From assembly GCA_019843655.1 (NCBI GenBank), contig JACDQD010000003.1, positions 1,590,825-1,654,824 on the forward strand: 64,000 nucleotides of DNA, in the 5' to 3' direction. The notes below the pieces were generated by a model, which was not told the DNA's origin, did not search any database, and saw only the letters and a program-made list of their open reading frames with translations. This DNA is from Lethocerus indicus (lineage: Eukaryota; Arthropoda; Insecta; Hemiptera; Belostomatidae). Position numbers and translations under genes: made by a program. Below, one piece after another: positions 30,251 to 41,600 of this stretch (the stretch's first letter is position 1; each line of letters begins with the position of its first letter).

Positions 30251-32164
30251 TCAGAATTGGTGGGGTACTCTCTTGTCCGGTACAAGAACCGGTAGGGGTA
30301 CATGTTTGACGACTGGTACCGGCACCCTGACCGGTACCTTGACCTCGTACGGCACCGGTTTCTCGACAGTGTAGGGTATCCTCTTGGGCACGTAGACCGG
30401 GTACGGTTTCGGCACTTCGACCGGATAGGGTTTATCGACCGGTACCCTGATCTGTACCGGTACCATTTTCTCGACAGTGTATGGTATCCTCTTGACGACG
30501 GCGACCGGTACCGTGTACGGTTTGGGCACGGTCACCGGCACCTCGTAGGGCACGTACTTTTCGACCGTGTACGGTACCTTCTTCTCGACTGTGACCGGGT
30601 ACGGCCTCGGTACGGGCACTGTGTACGGTTTCTTGACCGGTATCTCGATCCTGTACGGCACTCTCTTCTCGACGGTGTAGGGTACGGGTACGGGTACGCG
30701 CACCTTGTACGGCACCTTCTTCTGGACGGTCACCGGGTACGGCCTCGGCACGTCGATGGGGTACGGCTTGTCCACTGGAACTTCCACTTTGACGGGTACC
30801 TGCCATATGAAAAAATTAGAAAATTAGAAAAAGGCGTATTTTGTTTTTTTTCAGTTCGCCACAAGAAGGAGATGATTCTCTTCTCGAGGACCGGAAGGAG
30901 CCCGAAGGATCCTGAAGAACTCGAAGTACCGGTAAGTGCTTTTCTTTTTCTTTTTTTGGGCTGTCTACGATTCACGTATTTCGTTACACGGCGTTACCGG
31001 TTCGCGTTTTGGTACTTACTCTCTCTCTCTAGTAACACCAGGACTCCAGGAGTTAGTGAAAGTTACTACAGCGGCGGCTACCGGACCGGTTTCAGCTTCT
31101 CGCCACAGGCAATACAAGGGAAACAGAAAAAAAGAAACATTTTCTTCGTTTCCAACTCGTTTCCTTCCACACTTTCCTGGAAGAGGACGTCCGAGACGGT
31201 CTCGACACGCGGGTATTATCGGAATACCCGTTTTCTGTATATCCTCTTATTGTAAACGAAAAGTGATTTATTTCACGCGTGTAATGATGCGACAAAGCGA
31301 CTACTGAAGACGGCGTGCGGCCGACAAACCGGTCCGGCAAAAGGTGGATATAGTCATCGTGAAAAATGCAAAAAGACGCCTTAAATCAGAAATAAATCGC
31401 TTAAATTTTTTACAATAAAAGCAATAACTTTGGAATTCATTTTTATTTTCGCTAAAAAAGAAACTTTAATTATTAATCTACTGTATATATTCACCGATAT
31501 TATCGACAACTCTACGGCCACTTTTCGGGCAAATTTTCGATTCCCCTCTCACGAGGAACTCCTCAAGACCGAAATACGTCTTATCAAATTGTCGATTACT
31601 TTTGGGTACACCCAATACTTGTTGTCTAGTCAGAGTTATAGGTTTTTTTTTTTAAGTTTTGTTATCCTCTAATAGTTTTTTTCATCCTCTATTATGTCGT
31701 ACATTCCGTTCCACTTTTCTTTCTAACTACGGATACATGCGATGGGCACGTCATTTATTTATTGCTGTTTATCGCGATTTGGAATTTTTTCCAGACCAAC
31801 TCCTCAATACCACTTCGATTACTTTTGTGTATAATGAGTTCTAATCTACTATTAGGTGAGGGCAAAATGAGTGTACCTTTTTCTCGACCTGTACCTCGTA
31901 TGGTACGGGTATTTTCTTTTCGACAGTGACCACGCTGACCTCGCCGCCGTAGTCCTCGACTTCTTGGCGGTGGCGGCCTCCACGCGAGTAGTGGTCCTCG
32001 ACTTCTTGGCGGTGGCCGACTCCACGCGCGTAGTGGTCCTCCTCCTCCTCCTGCTGTTCGACCTCCGGGTGTTCGTACTCCGCCTCCAGTAGGTCGGCAC
32101 GGCCCATGCTCCAGAGACAGGCTACGAGGGCCACCGCCGCCGCCGTCATCCTCCAACAAGACAT
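30251..32164 (-). CDS. Vajk-like valine/proline-rich cuticle-type protein 2 (two exons)
   Basis: Exons 32164-31877 and 30799-30251, joined in phase 0 (GAGAAAAAG/gtacac ... atggcag/GTACCC), giving 278 residues. Exon 1 encodes a signal peptide (MTAAAVALVACLWSMGRA), then an acidic, His-containing segment with the near-repeats DHYARGVGHRQEVE and DHYSRGGRHRQEVE, then the start of the VPYEVQVEKK repeats. Exon 2 continues VPVKVEVPVDKPYPIDVPRP and ends PVLVPDKRVPHQF. The repeats match the neighbour at 26716 and suggest a secreted cuticle or other extracellular-matrix role. I chose the ATG at 32164 because the longer reading frame from 32203 would start at the predicted TATA box. The second Met (32149) is an equally good start for the signal peptide. 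The intron holds mariner-like MITE sequence and a foldback arm. Confidence 0.82.
31424..31616. mobile_element. MITE of the GATTACTTTTGG family
   Basis: Contains the body TTTAATTATTAATCTACTGT, the segment GAGGAACTCCTCAAGACCGA and the right end TTGTCGATTACTTTTGGGTA. Full-length relatives lie at 45301-45531 and 49970-50155. A shorter related piece follows at about 31745-31850. It is inserted in the intron of the second Vajk-like gene. Confidence 0.65.
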
Positions 32165-32205
32165 CCTCCTGGACCGCGGCTCGTCCACCCTGCGCGCGCC
32201 CACCC

Positions 32206-32213
32206 TTTATATA
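32206..32213 (-). promoter_or_regulatory. TATA box of the second Vajk-like gene
   Basis: TATATAAA on the minus strand, 42-49 bases upstream of the chosen ATG at 32164. The predicted start of transcription is near 32180, which leaves a very short leader. Confidence 0.6.
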
Positions 32214-32219
32214 TATACC

Positions 32220-33654
32220 GCCTACCCTCGGTCGCAGTCAACTCTCTAGTACGGTACAGCTTTCACTCAGGTACACTCTGGACGGGGGTACCTGTCGTCC
32301 CTCCCACCCCTCCGCCCCTCTCTCCTGGAGCACCTTCTCCAGGTCTCACTTCAAAGGGTCGTTCGGGTAATTAATATTATGGAAAATAATTTTTCCAGTA
32401 AAGTTGTGTGTGGGGATTTGTATGAGGGTGAATACACACCGTAAAAGCGATATTTCTATCAAACAATTTTTCTGAGTGTAGTAACATTTTTTTCAAAAAC
32501 TGATCGTGAAATGATTCCGTGAAATAGGAACGTTAATTTTCGTTAAATCTTGTAAATTACACCCGAAACATTCTAAACGTGTATTCTAAATAGTGAATTC
32601 AATAAAAATAATAGTTTTTCTAATTTAATTTTTAAAAATTTCTCGAATCGATGGGAATGGAAACGACAGACAGGCAGTTGGAAGTTAAATGGAGAGAACG
32701 GAATCAATTATTTGTAATTTTCATTTTCACGTAAAATTTATTTTTTTAGCGGAATTATAGCAGAATCGTACAGTTGTATTGAATTCGAACAACCAGATAT
32801 TATAGAGTATTAGAATATAACGTACATAAACGTAACGTTTAATATTCGGCGAATATTCTAATAGACAAATATTGAAATAGCCAAATACTAAAATGACCGA
32901 ATATTACGCCATATAATAGCCGATATATCCAATAACCAAATTTATTTCGATAATACGATTCCTCTTGAAAAGGTTTTGAATTTTGTTCGAACTTTACTGA
33001 GCTTTAGTACAACCCAATAACCCAACGTTTCGGATATTCCGATACTGGATTGCAGGAGTTGAACTTTACTGAACTTTAGTATATTTAAAATAACCGAATA
33101 TTCCACCATATAAGAGCCACGATATATCCAATAACCAAATTTATTTCGATAATACGATTCCTCTTGAAAAGGTTTTGAATTTTGTTCGAACTTTACTGAG
33201 CTTTAGTACAACCCAATAACCCAACGTTTCGGATATTCCGATACTGGATTGCAGGAGTTGAACTTTACTGAACTTTAGTATATTTAAAATAACCAAATAT
33301 TCAGCCAAATAAGGGGTAATATATCCAAAAACTTAATTGATTTTGGTACGATTCCTCTTGGAAAGGTTTTGGATATTCTGATACTGGATTGCGGGAGTTG
33401 AACTTTAGTATATTAAAATAACCCAATATTCACCATATAAGAGCCAATATATCCGATAACCAAATTTATTTTGATATAATTATTCGTGTAAAGGGTTTGA
33501 ATTTTGTTCGGATACTGGAATGCAGTGATTGAAATTAAAGTTAAAAACGTTGCTTAAGGGTTTGATGAGGCCTGAAATAGACCGGTTTTAAAGATACACT
33601 AAGTGCTACTGCCGAGGCGTTGGAACAATAATAAAAACAGTCTGAAACGAGTCG
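32220..33654. repeat. Intergenic DNA with an about 200-bp tandem duplication
   Basis: No gene is seen. The segment starting GATATATCCAATAACCAAAT at 32922 is repeated at 33121 (199-bp spacing), with more diverged copies near 33312 and 33441. The unit includes GAACTTTACTGAACTTTAGT and CCCAACGTTTCGGATATTCC. Confidence 0.7.
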
Positions 33655-33975
33655 TTACAATTGAATTAAAAACCGGTCTTTATTTTTGGCCGTCTGTTTG
33701 TTGGTTGTACGTTTTTGGATCGGTATTGGGAGTAGGGCGGCCTCGCCGGCCCCGCTTAGGCCGTCCCTGAAAAGGGCCACCGAGTACTCTTCGGGCAGGT
33801 TGGGGAAACAGATGACCAGGCTCCTGGAGGCGGCACCGCCCCCACCGCCTCCGCCGCCTCCACCGCCCCCTCCGCCGCCGGGCAGCGAGACAACGCTGGG
33901 TGTGTACACGACGGGCGATAGGCCTCCACCACCACCACCACCCCAGACAACCCCGTCTCTCGTGACCCTCTTCTC
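33655..33975 (-). CDS. Possible glycine-rich terminal exon, unrecognised
   Basis: After a plausible acceptor (tgttttacag/GAGAAGAGG) the frame reads [18 protein letters not shown], then a second run of 15 glycines, then [38 protein letters not shown] and a Lys/Thr/Asn-rich end. The non-repeat half looks coding, but I do not recognise the family and found no convincing first exon. The upstream DNA (34260-34590) is a long GAGAGT repeat. A second frame across the same DNA is also open, so the choice of frame is uncertain. Confidence 0.3.
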
Positions 33976-34261
33976 CTGTAAAACACATAATATCGCCTTG
34001 TACATAAACTGGACGAAATAATACAGAGACAAACTTCAAAACCGCCCGAATTCCCCGCCATCTTCCTCCACCGAAAGACGTGAGGAGGAGGAGGAGGAGG
34101 AGGAGGAGGAGGAGGGTCCTCACGCCAACTAGAAGAAAGTGAAACAGTGCGGTGAAAGCTGCGAATGCGCCCATAGTGTGTATAGTGCTGGCGACAGTGA
34201 TCAGTGCCACTGCGAGACCGAGTTTCGCCAGCCGTTTAGCGAACCCAAGTGGCGAGTGCAA

Positions 34262-34590
<329 letters not shown>

Positions 34591-34708
34591 GGGGAGAGGG
34601 GGAGAGCCTTGGCCGAACCATCACCAATTGTATTGTTGAGAACTTGCCAATAAAGTGTTGACAAAGGCGTTAAAGTTGATAGGAAGACCAGCACTTTGTA
34701 CTTGAGCT

Positions 34709-36004
34709 TTACCTTTCCGCGTGGTAGGATGTATTCCGCGGTACGTCCCGTTCGCACGGCGTCTCGTTATCGACCTCTTCGTCAGCGCCGTTCATCGACT
34801 TCTTCCTCTTCTTCTTCGGGTCCTTGGGCCGGATCTTCGTCAGAGACCACCTGCACCAGGAGAGGGTCCTCGGCGGCGATTGGGGGGACGCTTCGAGACT
34901 CTTCCCTTTGGCACTGAAAAGAGACATTAGTGTTCTCGGGATAAGATTTGACTGAGGGAAAATCGGGCGATATGGGAATCGGAAGACGAACCTTTCCGCA
35001 GTCAGCAGTACTCTGACCCGCAGGGGATCGTCCCGTCGATCGGATGGCACGTCCCGTCCGGCCAGCATAACGCGGCCCACTATCCTCTCCAGGGGTTCGC
35101 AAACCCCGTACCCCGACTCCTTCTGTCCCAATGACAACATTAGTGTAATTATACTTTTCGTCGGAATTTCCCCCGTACATATTATTGCGGAATTCAACGG
35201 ACAACAAGTGGCGTTGTACATATTTTTAAGTGCGTCAACATCTTTGCACAGATATGGCGTAGACGTTGGGGGTCATCATCGACCTCCACCGGACGTCCAA
35301 GAGCGCCACTTGTTGTCCGTTGAATTCCGCAATTACTTAGTTGCCGACCCAATATATATATTGATGTATTAGGTTGGATATATACCTTTGGATTGAGATG
35401 TATCGTATCGCGATAAATGTGATACTGCGATTGCGTATACCTTTGTCGGCCGGAGGACCAAGGACACGCCGAAGAGTTTGCAGTGGATGTGTCTGTCTGC
35501 GTGGTAATGGCAGCGGGCCGTTTTTTCGGTCCTGTACAGCTTCAATTTCATCAGTGTCTCCTCCAGGGCGTGGCGGATGACCCGCGTTCCGCCGCCGCCG
35601 CCGCCCCACCCCGCCGCCACGTCCCTTCCCCTGACCCCGCACCGCCGCCCTATATCGTCGATCCTGACCACCACCTCGTCGTAATCCCGCCTGCACCTCT
35701 TCAACTCCCTCAACAGCCTCTCCTGGGACTTGGACCTGTCGTCGGCCGACCTCCGCCTCATCGCTTCGATCCCTCCGACGATCACCTCCCTGTTGGCGAC
35801 AATCGCCCTGTCCAGCAGATCCCTCTTCCGGATCCTCTTCTCGTCCTCCACCTCGTCCTTCTTGCACCTCTTGTCCCTTATACAGTCGGGATGTCCGTAA
35901 TTCGATTCACCCCAATCGTACACCCTCAGCTCCTCCTTGAGCTCCCTCAACAGCGGCTCCACTCTGACCGACCCTCCCTCCGATATCCTGTCCTCCTTCG
36001 CCAT
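34709..36004 (-). CDS. Unrecognised charged protein, three exons
   Basis: Exons 36004-35441, 35122-34992 and 34913-34709, all with good GT-AG junctions (GACAAAG/gtatac, gggacag/AAGG, GGAAAG/gttcgt, ttttcag/TGCC). The phases fit, giving 299 residues. It starts MAKEDRISEGGSVRVEPLLR in good context (gaaATGG). Residues 1-130 are rich in Arg, Lys, Glu and Asp with heptad-like stretches (LLDRAIVANREVIVGGIEAM, RLLRELKRCRRDYDEV), suggesting helices or coiled coil. Then come a run of six glycines, HALEETLMKLKLYRTEKTAR, a Cys/His cluster (CHYHADRHIHC), CEPLERIVGRVMLAGRD and a basic tail (KDPKKKRKKS). There is no signal peptide or membrane segment, so it is probably intracellular. I do not recognise the family. 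Intron 1 carries a mariner-like MITE. Confidence 0.65.
35178..35358. mobile_element. Mariner-like MITE in an intron
   Basis: The inverted ends are ATTGCGGAATTCAACGGACA with ACAACAAGTGGCG on the left and its reverse complement on the right. The outermost right sequence, read inward, is GGGTCGGCAACTAAGTAATT, typical of mariner inverted repeats. No transposase is encoded. A related element lies at 41345-41600. Confidence 0.7.
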
Positions 36005-37424
36005 TTCATTCGTCTCAACATAATTCAGAATTTTTTTCCCCGAGTATTTTTCGACTAAAAATTTGAAGATAGCAGTGTGGTGGACATATTGAAGACAATT
36101 TTTGCTGTTGGGGAAAAATTAAAATACAAAAAAAAAAACCGTTTCCTCGGAAACGGTTTTGGCGGCACGTCTGTTGAACATGAAGAGGTTGGAGAGCTTT
36201 CAGCTTCTCGCCAGTGCCAGTAGTATAAATTAAATGCGCGTTTCTTTGAGTTGGCTAAGAAAAATTTGAAAGTCTTAGTATCGTAGATTTTCGGGTTGGC
36301 TGAAAATTCCTGAATACTTTTGGTCTTTTGCTAGACCGGTTTCGGTCGTCGTCAATTTTGGCACTTTGGATTTTTGTCCGAGTGCTTGTTTTGTCACTTG
36401 TACTGCGAATTGTTATTTTAAAACCAAAAAAAATTGGGGCAACGAAAAATCGGCAATTATAAACCTATATATATATATGCGAATGAAACAAAATTGATAT
36501 TATTACATAGGATTAAGATTTATGCGCCGTCTCCTCTCTCGGCCTGGTTCGGTCTTTCGCCAGACCGGTTTCGGCCGCTCGCCATCTTCAGTAGTCACGG
36601 ATGTTTTCGGGGGCGGGGGTCATCCTTTGACACCACAGTACAAGTGACACAGTGACAGTGCAGTGAGTGATGCCCAAAAAACATCAAAAGTGACTAACAC
36701 AGCGCTACTGAAGATGGCGAGCGGCCGAAACCGCGGTCTAGCGAAAGACCGAAACGGGGCGAGAGAGGAGACAGAAACACCACCAAAAACCTACCGTATC
36801 GTACCAACCCCTCGCGGACCACAAAACTGGTATATTAAACTGTAGAGGGTTAAATTTTTCGGACACCGCGATTTGATATAACTTTTTTTTTCTGAAAATT
36901 GTATTTATATTTCGGGCACACTTAGATGACCACCGGACCACGATCAAGAGGGAAATAGGAGTGTCCGGAAGTTGATGTCAAAGAACCGATCACCGGGGGT
37001 AGTATAGGGTTGGAGGCAGAGTGAAACTTCTACACGGAGAATACGTTGAACTGAAAATAAATATATCGTTCGGTGTTATATTAAGGGGTGTGCGGGTGAA
37101 CCTCGGATGGGTTGGAAATGTGTGATATTTGGACGGCGGGCGGCCGGCTGGTTGTCGGTGAGACGCCATTGTCGACACAACAGGGCGGTGCTCTTATCGA
37201 GATTAGAAAGAATGAATGGGCCCGGGGGTGGGTGAGAGGGTGAGAGGGATGGAGGGAGGGATGGAGGGAGGGAGAGAAAAGGGGAAGAAGAGCCCCTACT
37301 GGGCCCCTCCTAACACGACCAACCAGCACTTTCTCCAGCACAGTCGAACGGTGGTTCCAGCCACTTTTCTGTACCCCATCTTTTTTTATATTCAATTATT
37401 CATAATTATGAAAATTATTTCAAC
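36005..37424. other. Gene-poor DNA with a full foldback copy
   Basis: No gene is seen. 36310-36410 is a partial foldback copy. 36531-36835 is the most complete copy in the window: left arm CTAGACCGGTTT homologue with ATCTTCAGTAG, tip CACAGTACAAGTGACACAGT, and right arm CTACTGAAGATGGCGAGCGG to CCCCTCGCGGACCACAAAAC. A (GGGAT/GGAGGGA)n run lies at 37240-37280. Confidence 0.6.
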
Positions 37425-38430
37425 TGTAGGTTTCTGTCTCCTCTTGTTGGTCTTTTGCTACACCGGTTTGTCGGCTGCTCGCCATCTTCAGTAGCGCTTT
37501 GTTAGTCACTTTTCCCCACTGTACTTAACATACCCCTGTTTTTTGGGGTTGGAATACAGTAGATTTTTTTGGTGTCTCTCTCGGCCTGGTTCGGTCTTTC
37601 GCCAGACCACGGTTTCGGCTCCGCTCGCCGTCTTCAGTAGTCACTTTGGATGTTTTTTGGGCATCCCCACTGCCCACCGCCACTTTCACATGTACTGTGG
37701 TATATGAAAATTTTAACATACCTGTTTTGTGGTCCGCCGGGGGTTGGAATACAGTAGATTTTTTGGTGTCTCTCTCGGCCTGGTTCGGTCTTTCGCTAGG
37801 CCGGTTCGCTCTCGCCGTCTTCAGTAGTCACTTTGGCACTTTTGTTTTGGGCATCCCCCGCACTGCACCGCCACTTTCACATGTACTGTGGTATATGAAA
37901 ATTTTAACATACCTGTTTTGTGGTCCGCCGGGGGTTGGAATACAGTAGATTTTTTTTGGTGTCTCTCTCTCGGCCTGGTCCGGTCTTTCGCCAGACCACG
38001 GTTTCGGCTCCGCTCGCCGTCTTCAGTAGTCACTTTGGATGTTTTTTGGGCATCCCCACTGCCCACCGCCACTTTCACATGTACTGTGGTATATGAAAAT
38101 TTTAACATACCTGTTTTGTGGTCCGCCGGGGGTTGGAATACAGTAGATTTTTTTGGTGTCTCTCTCGGCCTGGTTCGGTCTTTCGCCAGACCAAGGTTTC
38201 GCCTCCGCTCGCCGTCTTCAGTAGTCACTTTGGATGTTTTTGCATCCCCTCACCGCCACTTTCATGTACTGTGGTATATGAAATTTTAACATACCTGTTT
38301 GTGGTCCGCCGGGGTTGGAATACAGTAGATTTTTGGTGTCTCTCTCGGCCTGGTTCGGTCTTTCGCCAGACCACGGTTTCGGCTCCGCTCGCCGTCTTCA
38401 GTAGTCACTTTACGCCACTTTGGATGTTTT
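37425..38430. repeat. Tandem array of the foldback left arm, about 190 bp per unit
   Basis: The left-arm sequence ACATACCTGTTTTGTGGTCC recurs at about 37718, 37908, 38105 and 38291, each time followed by TCTCTCTCGGCCTGGTTCGG, TTTCGCCAGACCACGGTTTC and GTCTTCAGTAGTCACTTTGG. Elsewhere the family occurs as dispersed palindromes, so this is a secondary tandem amplification of one arm. Confidence 0.85.
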
Positions 38431-39029
38431 AGCTACCGATTCCGCTAGTGGAGAGAAATATAATAATTCTAATAATATTAATGTCTATTATTGTATATAG
38501 CTGGATAGTTGTAATAGAATAATAACATCCCGGATTGTGGAGTTTTCCTCATCCGGCCTTTATTATAAGATCTACCGCCCAGGCGTTTTCTCCACCCGCT
38601 AAAAGCCAGTTGTTCTATATAACGGAGAGGAAAGGGTTTTATAATCCGTTTAAGACCGGAAAAAAGTTGTACACTGTTGGCTGTCAGGATGAACTACCGG
38701 CTAATATGTGGGCAACAGCACGGGGTCCGAGCTGGGGGGTGGTTTATGGCTCCAGGGGGTTTTTATACCGCTACCACCCCCCCCCACCCGGTTTAACGAC
38801 AGAACATTGTTACGTACAACGTTTCGTTTCGTTCGGCGGCTACTTCGGTGACACTGTTGATAATGTGGACAAAAAGAAGACCTAATTAAAAGGACGAAAC
38901 TAATCTCTGGAATTGTCCGACTTCGTGGTCGGCCAAGAGGTCGATTTGCCGAACTCCGGAGGTGTCGCGGACGGAGACGGAAAGATGAGACCGGTTTCGG
39001 ACCGCTCGCCGTCTTGTAGCGGCGTGTTA

Positions 39030-39090
39030 CAGATCTCTCTCTCTCTCTCTAGTCTCTCTCTCTGATCTCTCGGTCTCTCTAAACACAGCT

Positions 39091-39180
<90 letters not shown>
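39030..39180. repeat. CT microsatellite
   Basis: About 150 bp of CT repeats with few interruptions. Its complement-type GA tract follows at 39357-39480, giving a potential inverted pair about 180 bp apart. Confidence 0.95.
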
Positions 39181-39181
<1 letters not shown>

Positions 39182-39356
39182 GCTGTCAGTTGACTAAAAA
39201 GGAAGGAAAGGCGAGGATTATAGAGGACAGTGAAATCCCTAGACAAACCGCAGCCACAATAATAGTCCTATATCTTCGGATAAGATTTCAAGATTTTTAT
39301 TGTCAATACCTTCTTGTAGAGGATGATTGGTTGTTTCTTTCAGAGATGACATTAGA

Positions 39357-39360
39357 GAGA

Positions 39361-39447
<87 letters not shown>

Positions 39448-39480
39448 AGAGAAGAAGAGAGAGAGAGAGAGAGAGGAGAG
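39357..39480. repeat. GA microsatellite
   Basis: GA repeats with occasional AGAAGA interruptions; a foldback core (CTACTGAAGACGAGCGGCCG) follows directly at about 39494. Confidence 0.95.
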
Positions 39481-39719
39481 ATGTACCAAAGCGACTACTG
39501 AAGACGAGCGGCCGAAACCGGCAAAAAGGAAAAGAGGGGACAGAGAGAGAAACACGAAAACAGCCCTTAAGGCATAGAGACTCAGGGCAGTTGCCAGGTA
39601 TACAGTAGGGCTGAATAAAAATTCTCCTTTAAAATTATCCCTTTCCCAAGAAAAACCCCTTACTCATTATGCATGATTCGATAAGGAAATATGAATATTT
39701 TTGGTGGTGGGTCGGGGCG

Positions 39720-39756
<37 letters not shown>

Positions 39757-40094
39757 CATCGTTCGTTTCTCGGCCCCGGTTATTTGCATTTAAAATTTGC
39801 GTTTGCTAAAAAAAAAAAATTACATCCCCTACATGCAATTTAAATTTAACGCTTGCTGTCAAACGCCCAAATCAATATATATATTACTAAAAATTCTATT
39901 AGGCCGCCGCACTGAACTATAGTGGCACGGGAGGAGTGATGAGAAAACGCCTAATAAATATGCTAATCACTTTCGAATGACTCCTCCGACGAACCTATTT
40001 TACCGTCTTATAAAACTTATTTACGTACCCGGAATAATATTCCGTAAGTCTTATTCTCTTTATTTTATTTTTATTTTTTTTTTAACGATATTTC

Positions 40095-40890
40095 CGAGAA
40101 ATACAAAATTTCAATCAGTTTCATCGCGTCCTTCTTGTGGGGCCTCTCGCCGATCGAAAGTGCGCCCCGGGGGTTGTACTTTTGTGAAAATAACTTTTTT
40201 TCACGGAGGACAAAAATAAATAACCGGATGTTAATGAAATCGGTTTGAAAATCCGTAAATTTTGATAATTGATAACCGGCTTCGCCGCTTGTCCCCAATG
40301 ACTTAGTTGCCGATCCCGATATACAGAGAGGGGTGGTCCAAAAAAATGTATCCACCTTTTAACAGTCCATAACTCGGAAACTAATTAACCGAGTTGTGTC
40401 TGATTTTTGGTGAAAGTCTAGCTTAAAGTCCAACTTAAAGATATATATCAGACTGTAGGTGACCAGAAATGGTCACCATTATTAACATCCATACACAGAC
40501 AGAGAAACGACGCCACTGCAACTGCACCACCGACTACTGACTGCACAAAGTGTTCAGTAGGGGATATTCGCTCGTTGCCGTTGAACCTCATTAATGTTTT
40601 ACCTACTTAAAATACAACTTGAATACTGGACTTCATTTCGTCCAATTCTAAGCCTCGCCGCCGGCCACGTTTACTCCTCGAGTAACAACGGGGTACACAC
40701 AACTGACACAACAGAACACTGACTATCCGGCGTCTGTCGTCTGACAGAACAGAACAACAGTTGTATGGCGCCAATACCGGAACTACAAACTATAAAACTA
40801 CCAAAAATGAGACAACTCTGTCAATTAGTTTGCAAGTTATGGACTGTTAAACAGTGGATACATTTTTTTGGGCCCCCCCCTCTCTGTATA
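40095..40890. mobile_element. Nested mariner-like elements, copy 1
   Basis: 40095-40325 ends with the mariner-type end CTTAGTTGCCGATCCCGATA. The adjoining 40326-40880 is a second element with inverted ends GGTCCAAAAAAATGTATCCA and TGGATACATTTTTTTGG next to CTCTGTATA. The whole block recurs inverted at 47068-47815. No transposase is present. Confidence 0.7.
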
Positions 40891-41344
40891 TTTATATACA
40901 GACTGTCGTGTCTAGAACAATTCCGCTACAATATTCCTTTTGATTGGTAGTTCGATCGACTTTCTGTGTATGTATATATGTGTGTGTGTGTTTACAGAGG
41001 TCAGTTAGTCAGTTAGTCTGTACCGCCCCGCCCAGCAGAACTCGGTGTATCGGTCTCTAATGAACCAATTGTATAGCCCTCGGTAAAATTATACACGACA
41101 CTCTCTGTATAATATTTTCAGCCGACCGTCAATAAATGGTTAATTCGGATTTGTCCGAAGAACAAAAAAATCCACACATTCGATCCGATTCGCTTCTGAA
41201 TTCAAGACAAATACTCGCGAAATTATCCGCCAACAGTGCTTTTTTAACAACTTTACAATCGTATATCGTTTTGAATGATAACGAATTTAATTACAATACT
41301 CAAAGCTATTGGAGTGGTGGGGATGAATTCAAAAACGGATGGAT

Positions 41345-41600
41345 TTATTCGGCCGGCAATTAAGTAATTGCGGGAAATTAACCGGGACAACAAGTGGCGT
41401 TGTCCGTCGACAATAATCTCTTTGCTCCTTTTTGGATAACGAAATTAACGAACAATGTAATTTCGATACAGAATATATCAGAAAGGACCGTAATAAATTA
41501 ACATATCGTAGAATCTTATCGACGTTTGTCGGCTTAAAAAATGTCTACAACGCCACTTGTTGTCCGGTACTCGGCCGCAAATTCGTGAATTTTCCTGAAA
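41345..41600. mobile_element. Mariner-like MITE, relative of 35178-35358
   Basis: Left GGCCGGCAATTAAGTAATTG, then GACAACAAGTGGCGTTGTCC; right AACGCCACTTGTTGTCCGGT. The inner ACAACAAGTGGCGTTGT palindromic halves match the element in intron 1 of the gene at 34709-36004. Confidence 0.6.

Noticed and set aside
30302..31255. A 317-codon plus-strand open frame
   Set aside because: Its first half is the antisense of the second Vajk-like gene and the rest is intron and repeat sequence; no start or splice support.
32164..32203. Earlier Met (32203) for the second Vajk-like gene
   Set aside because: It lies at the TATA box, upstream of the expected transcription start, and would hide the signal peptide.
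41136..41363. Possible transposase remnant
   Set aside because: No DDE motif or recognisable transposase segment was found.
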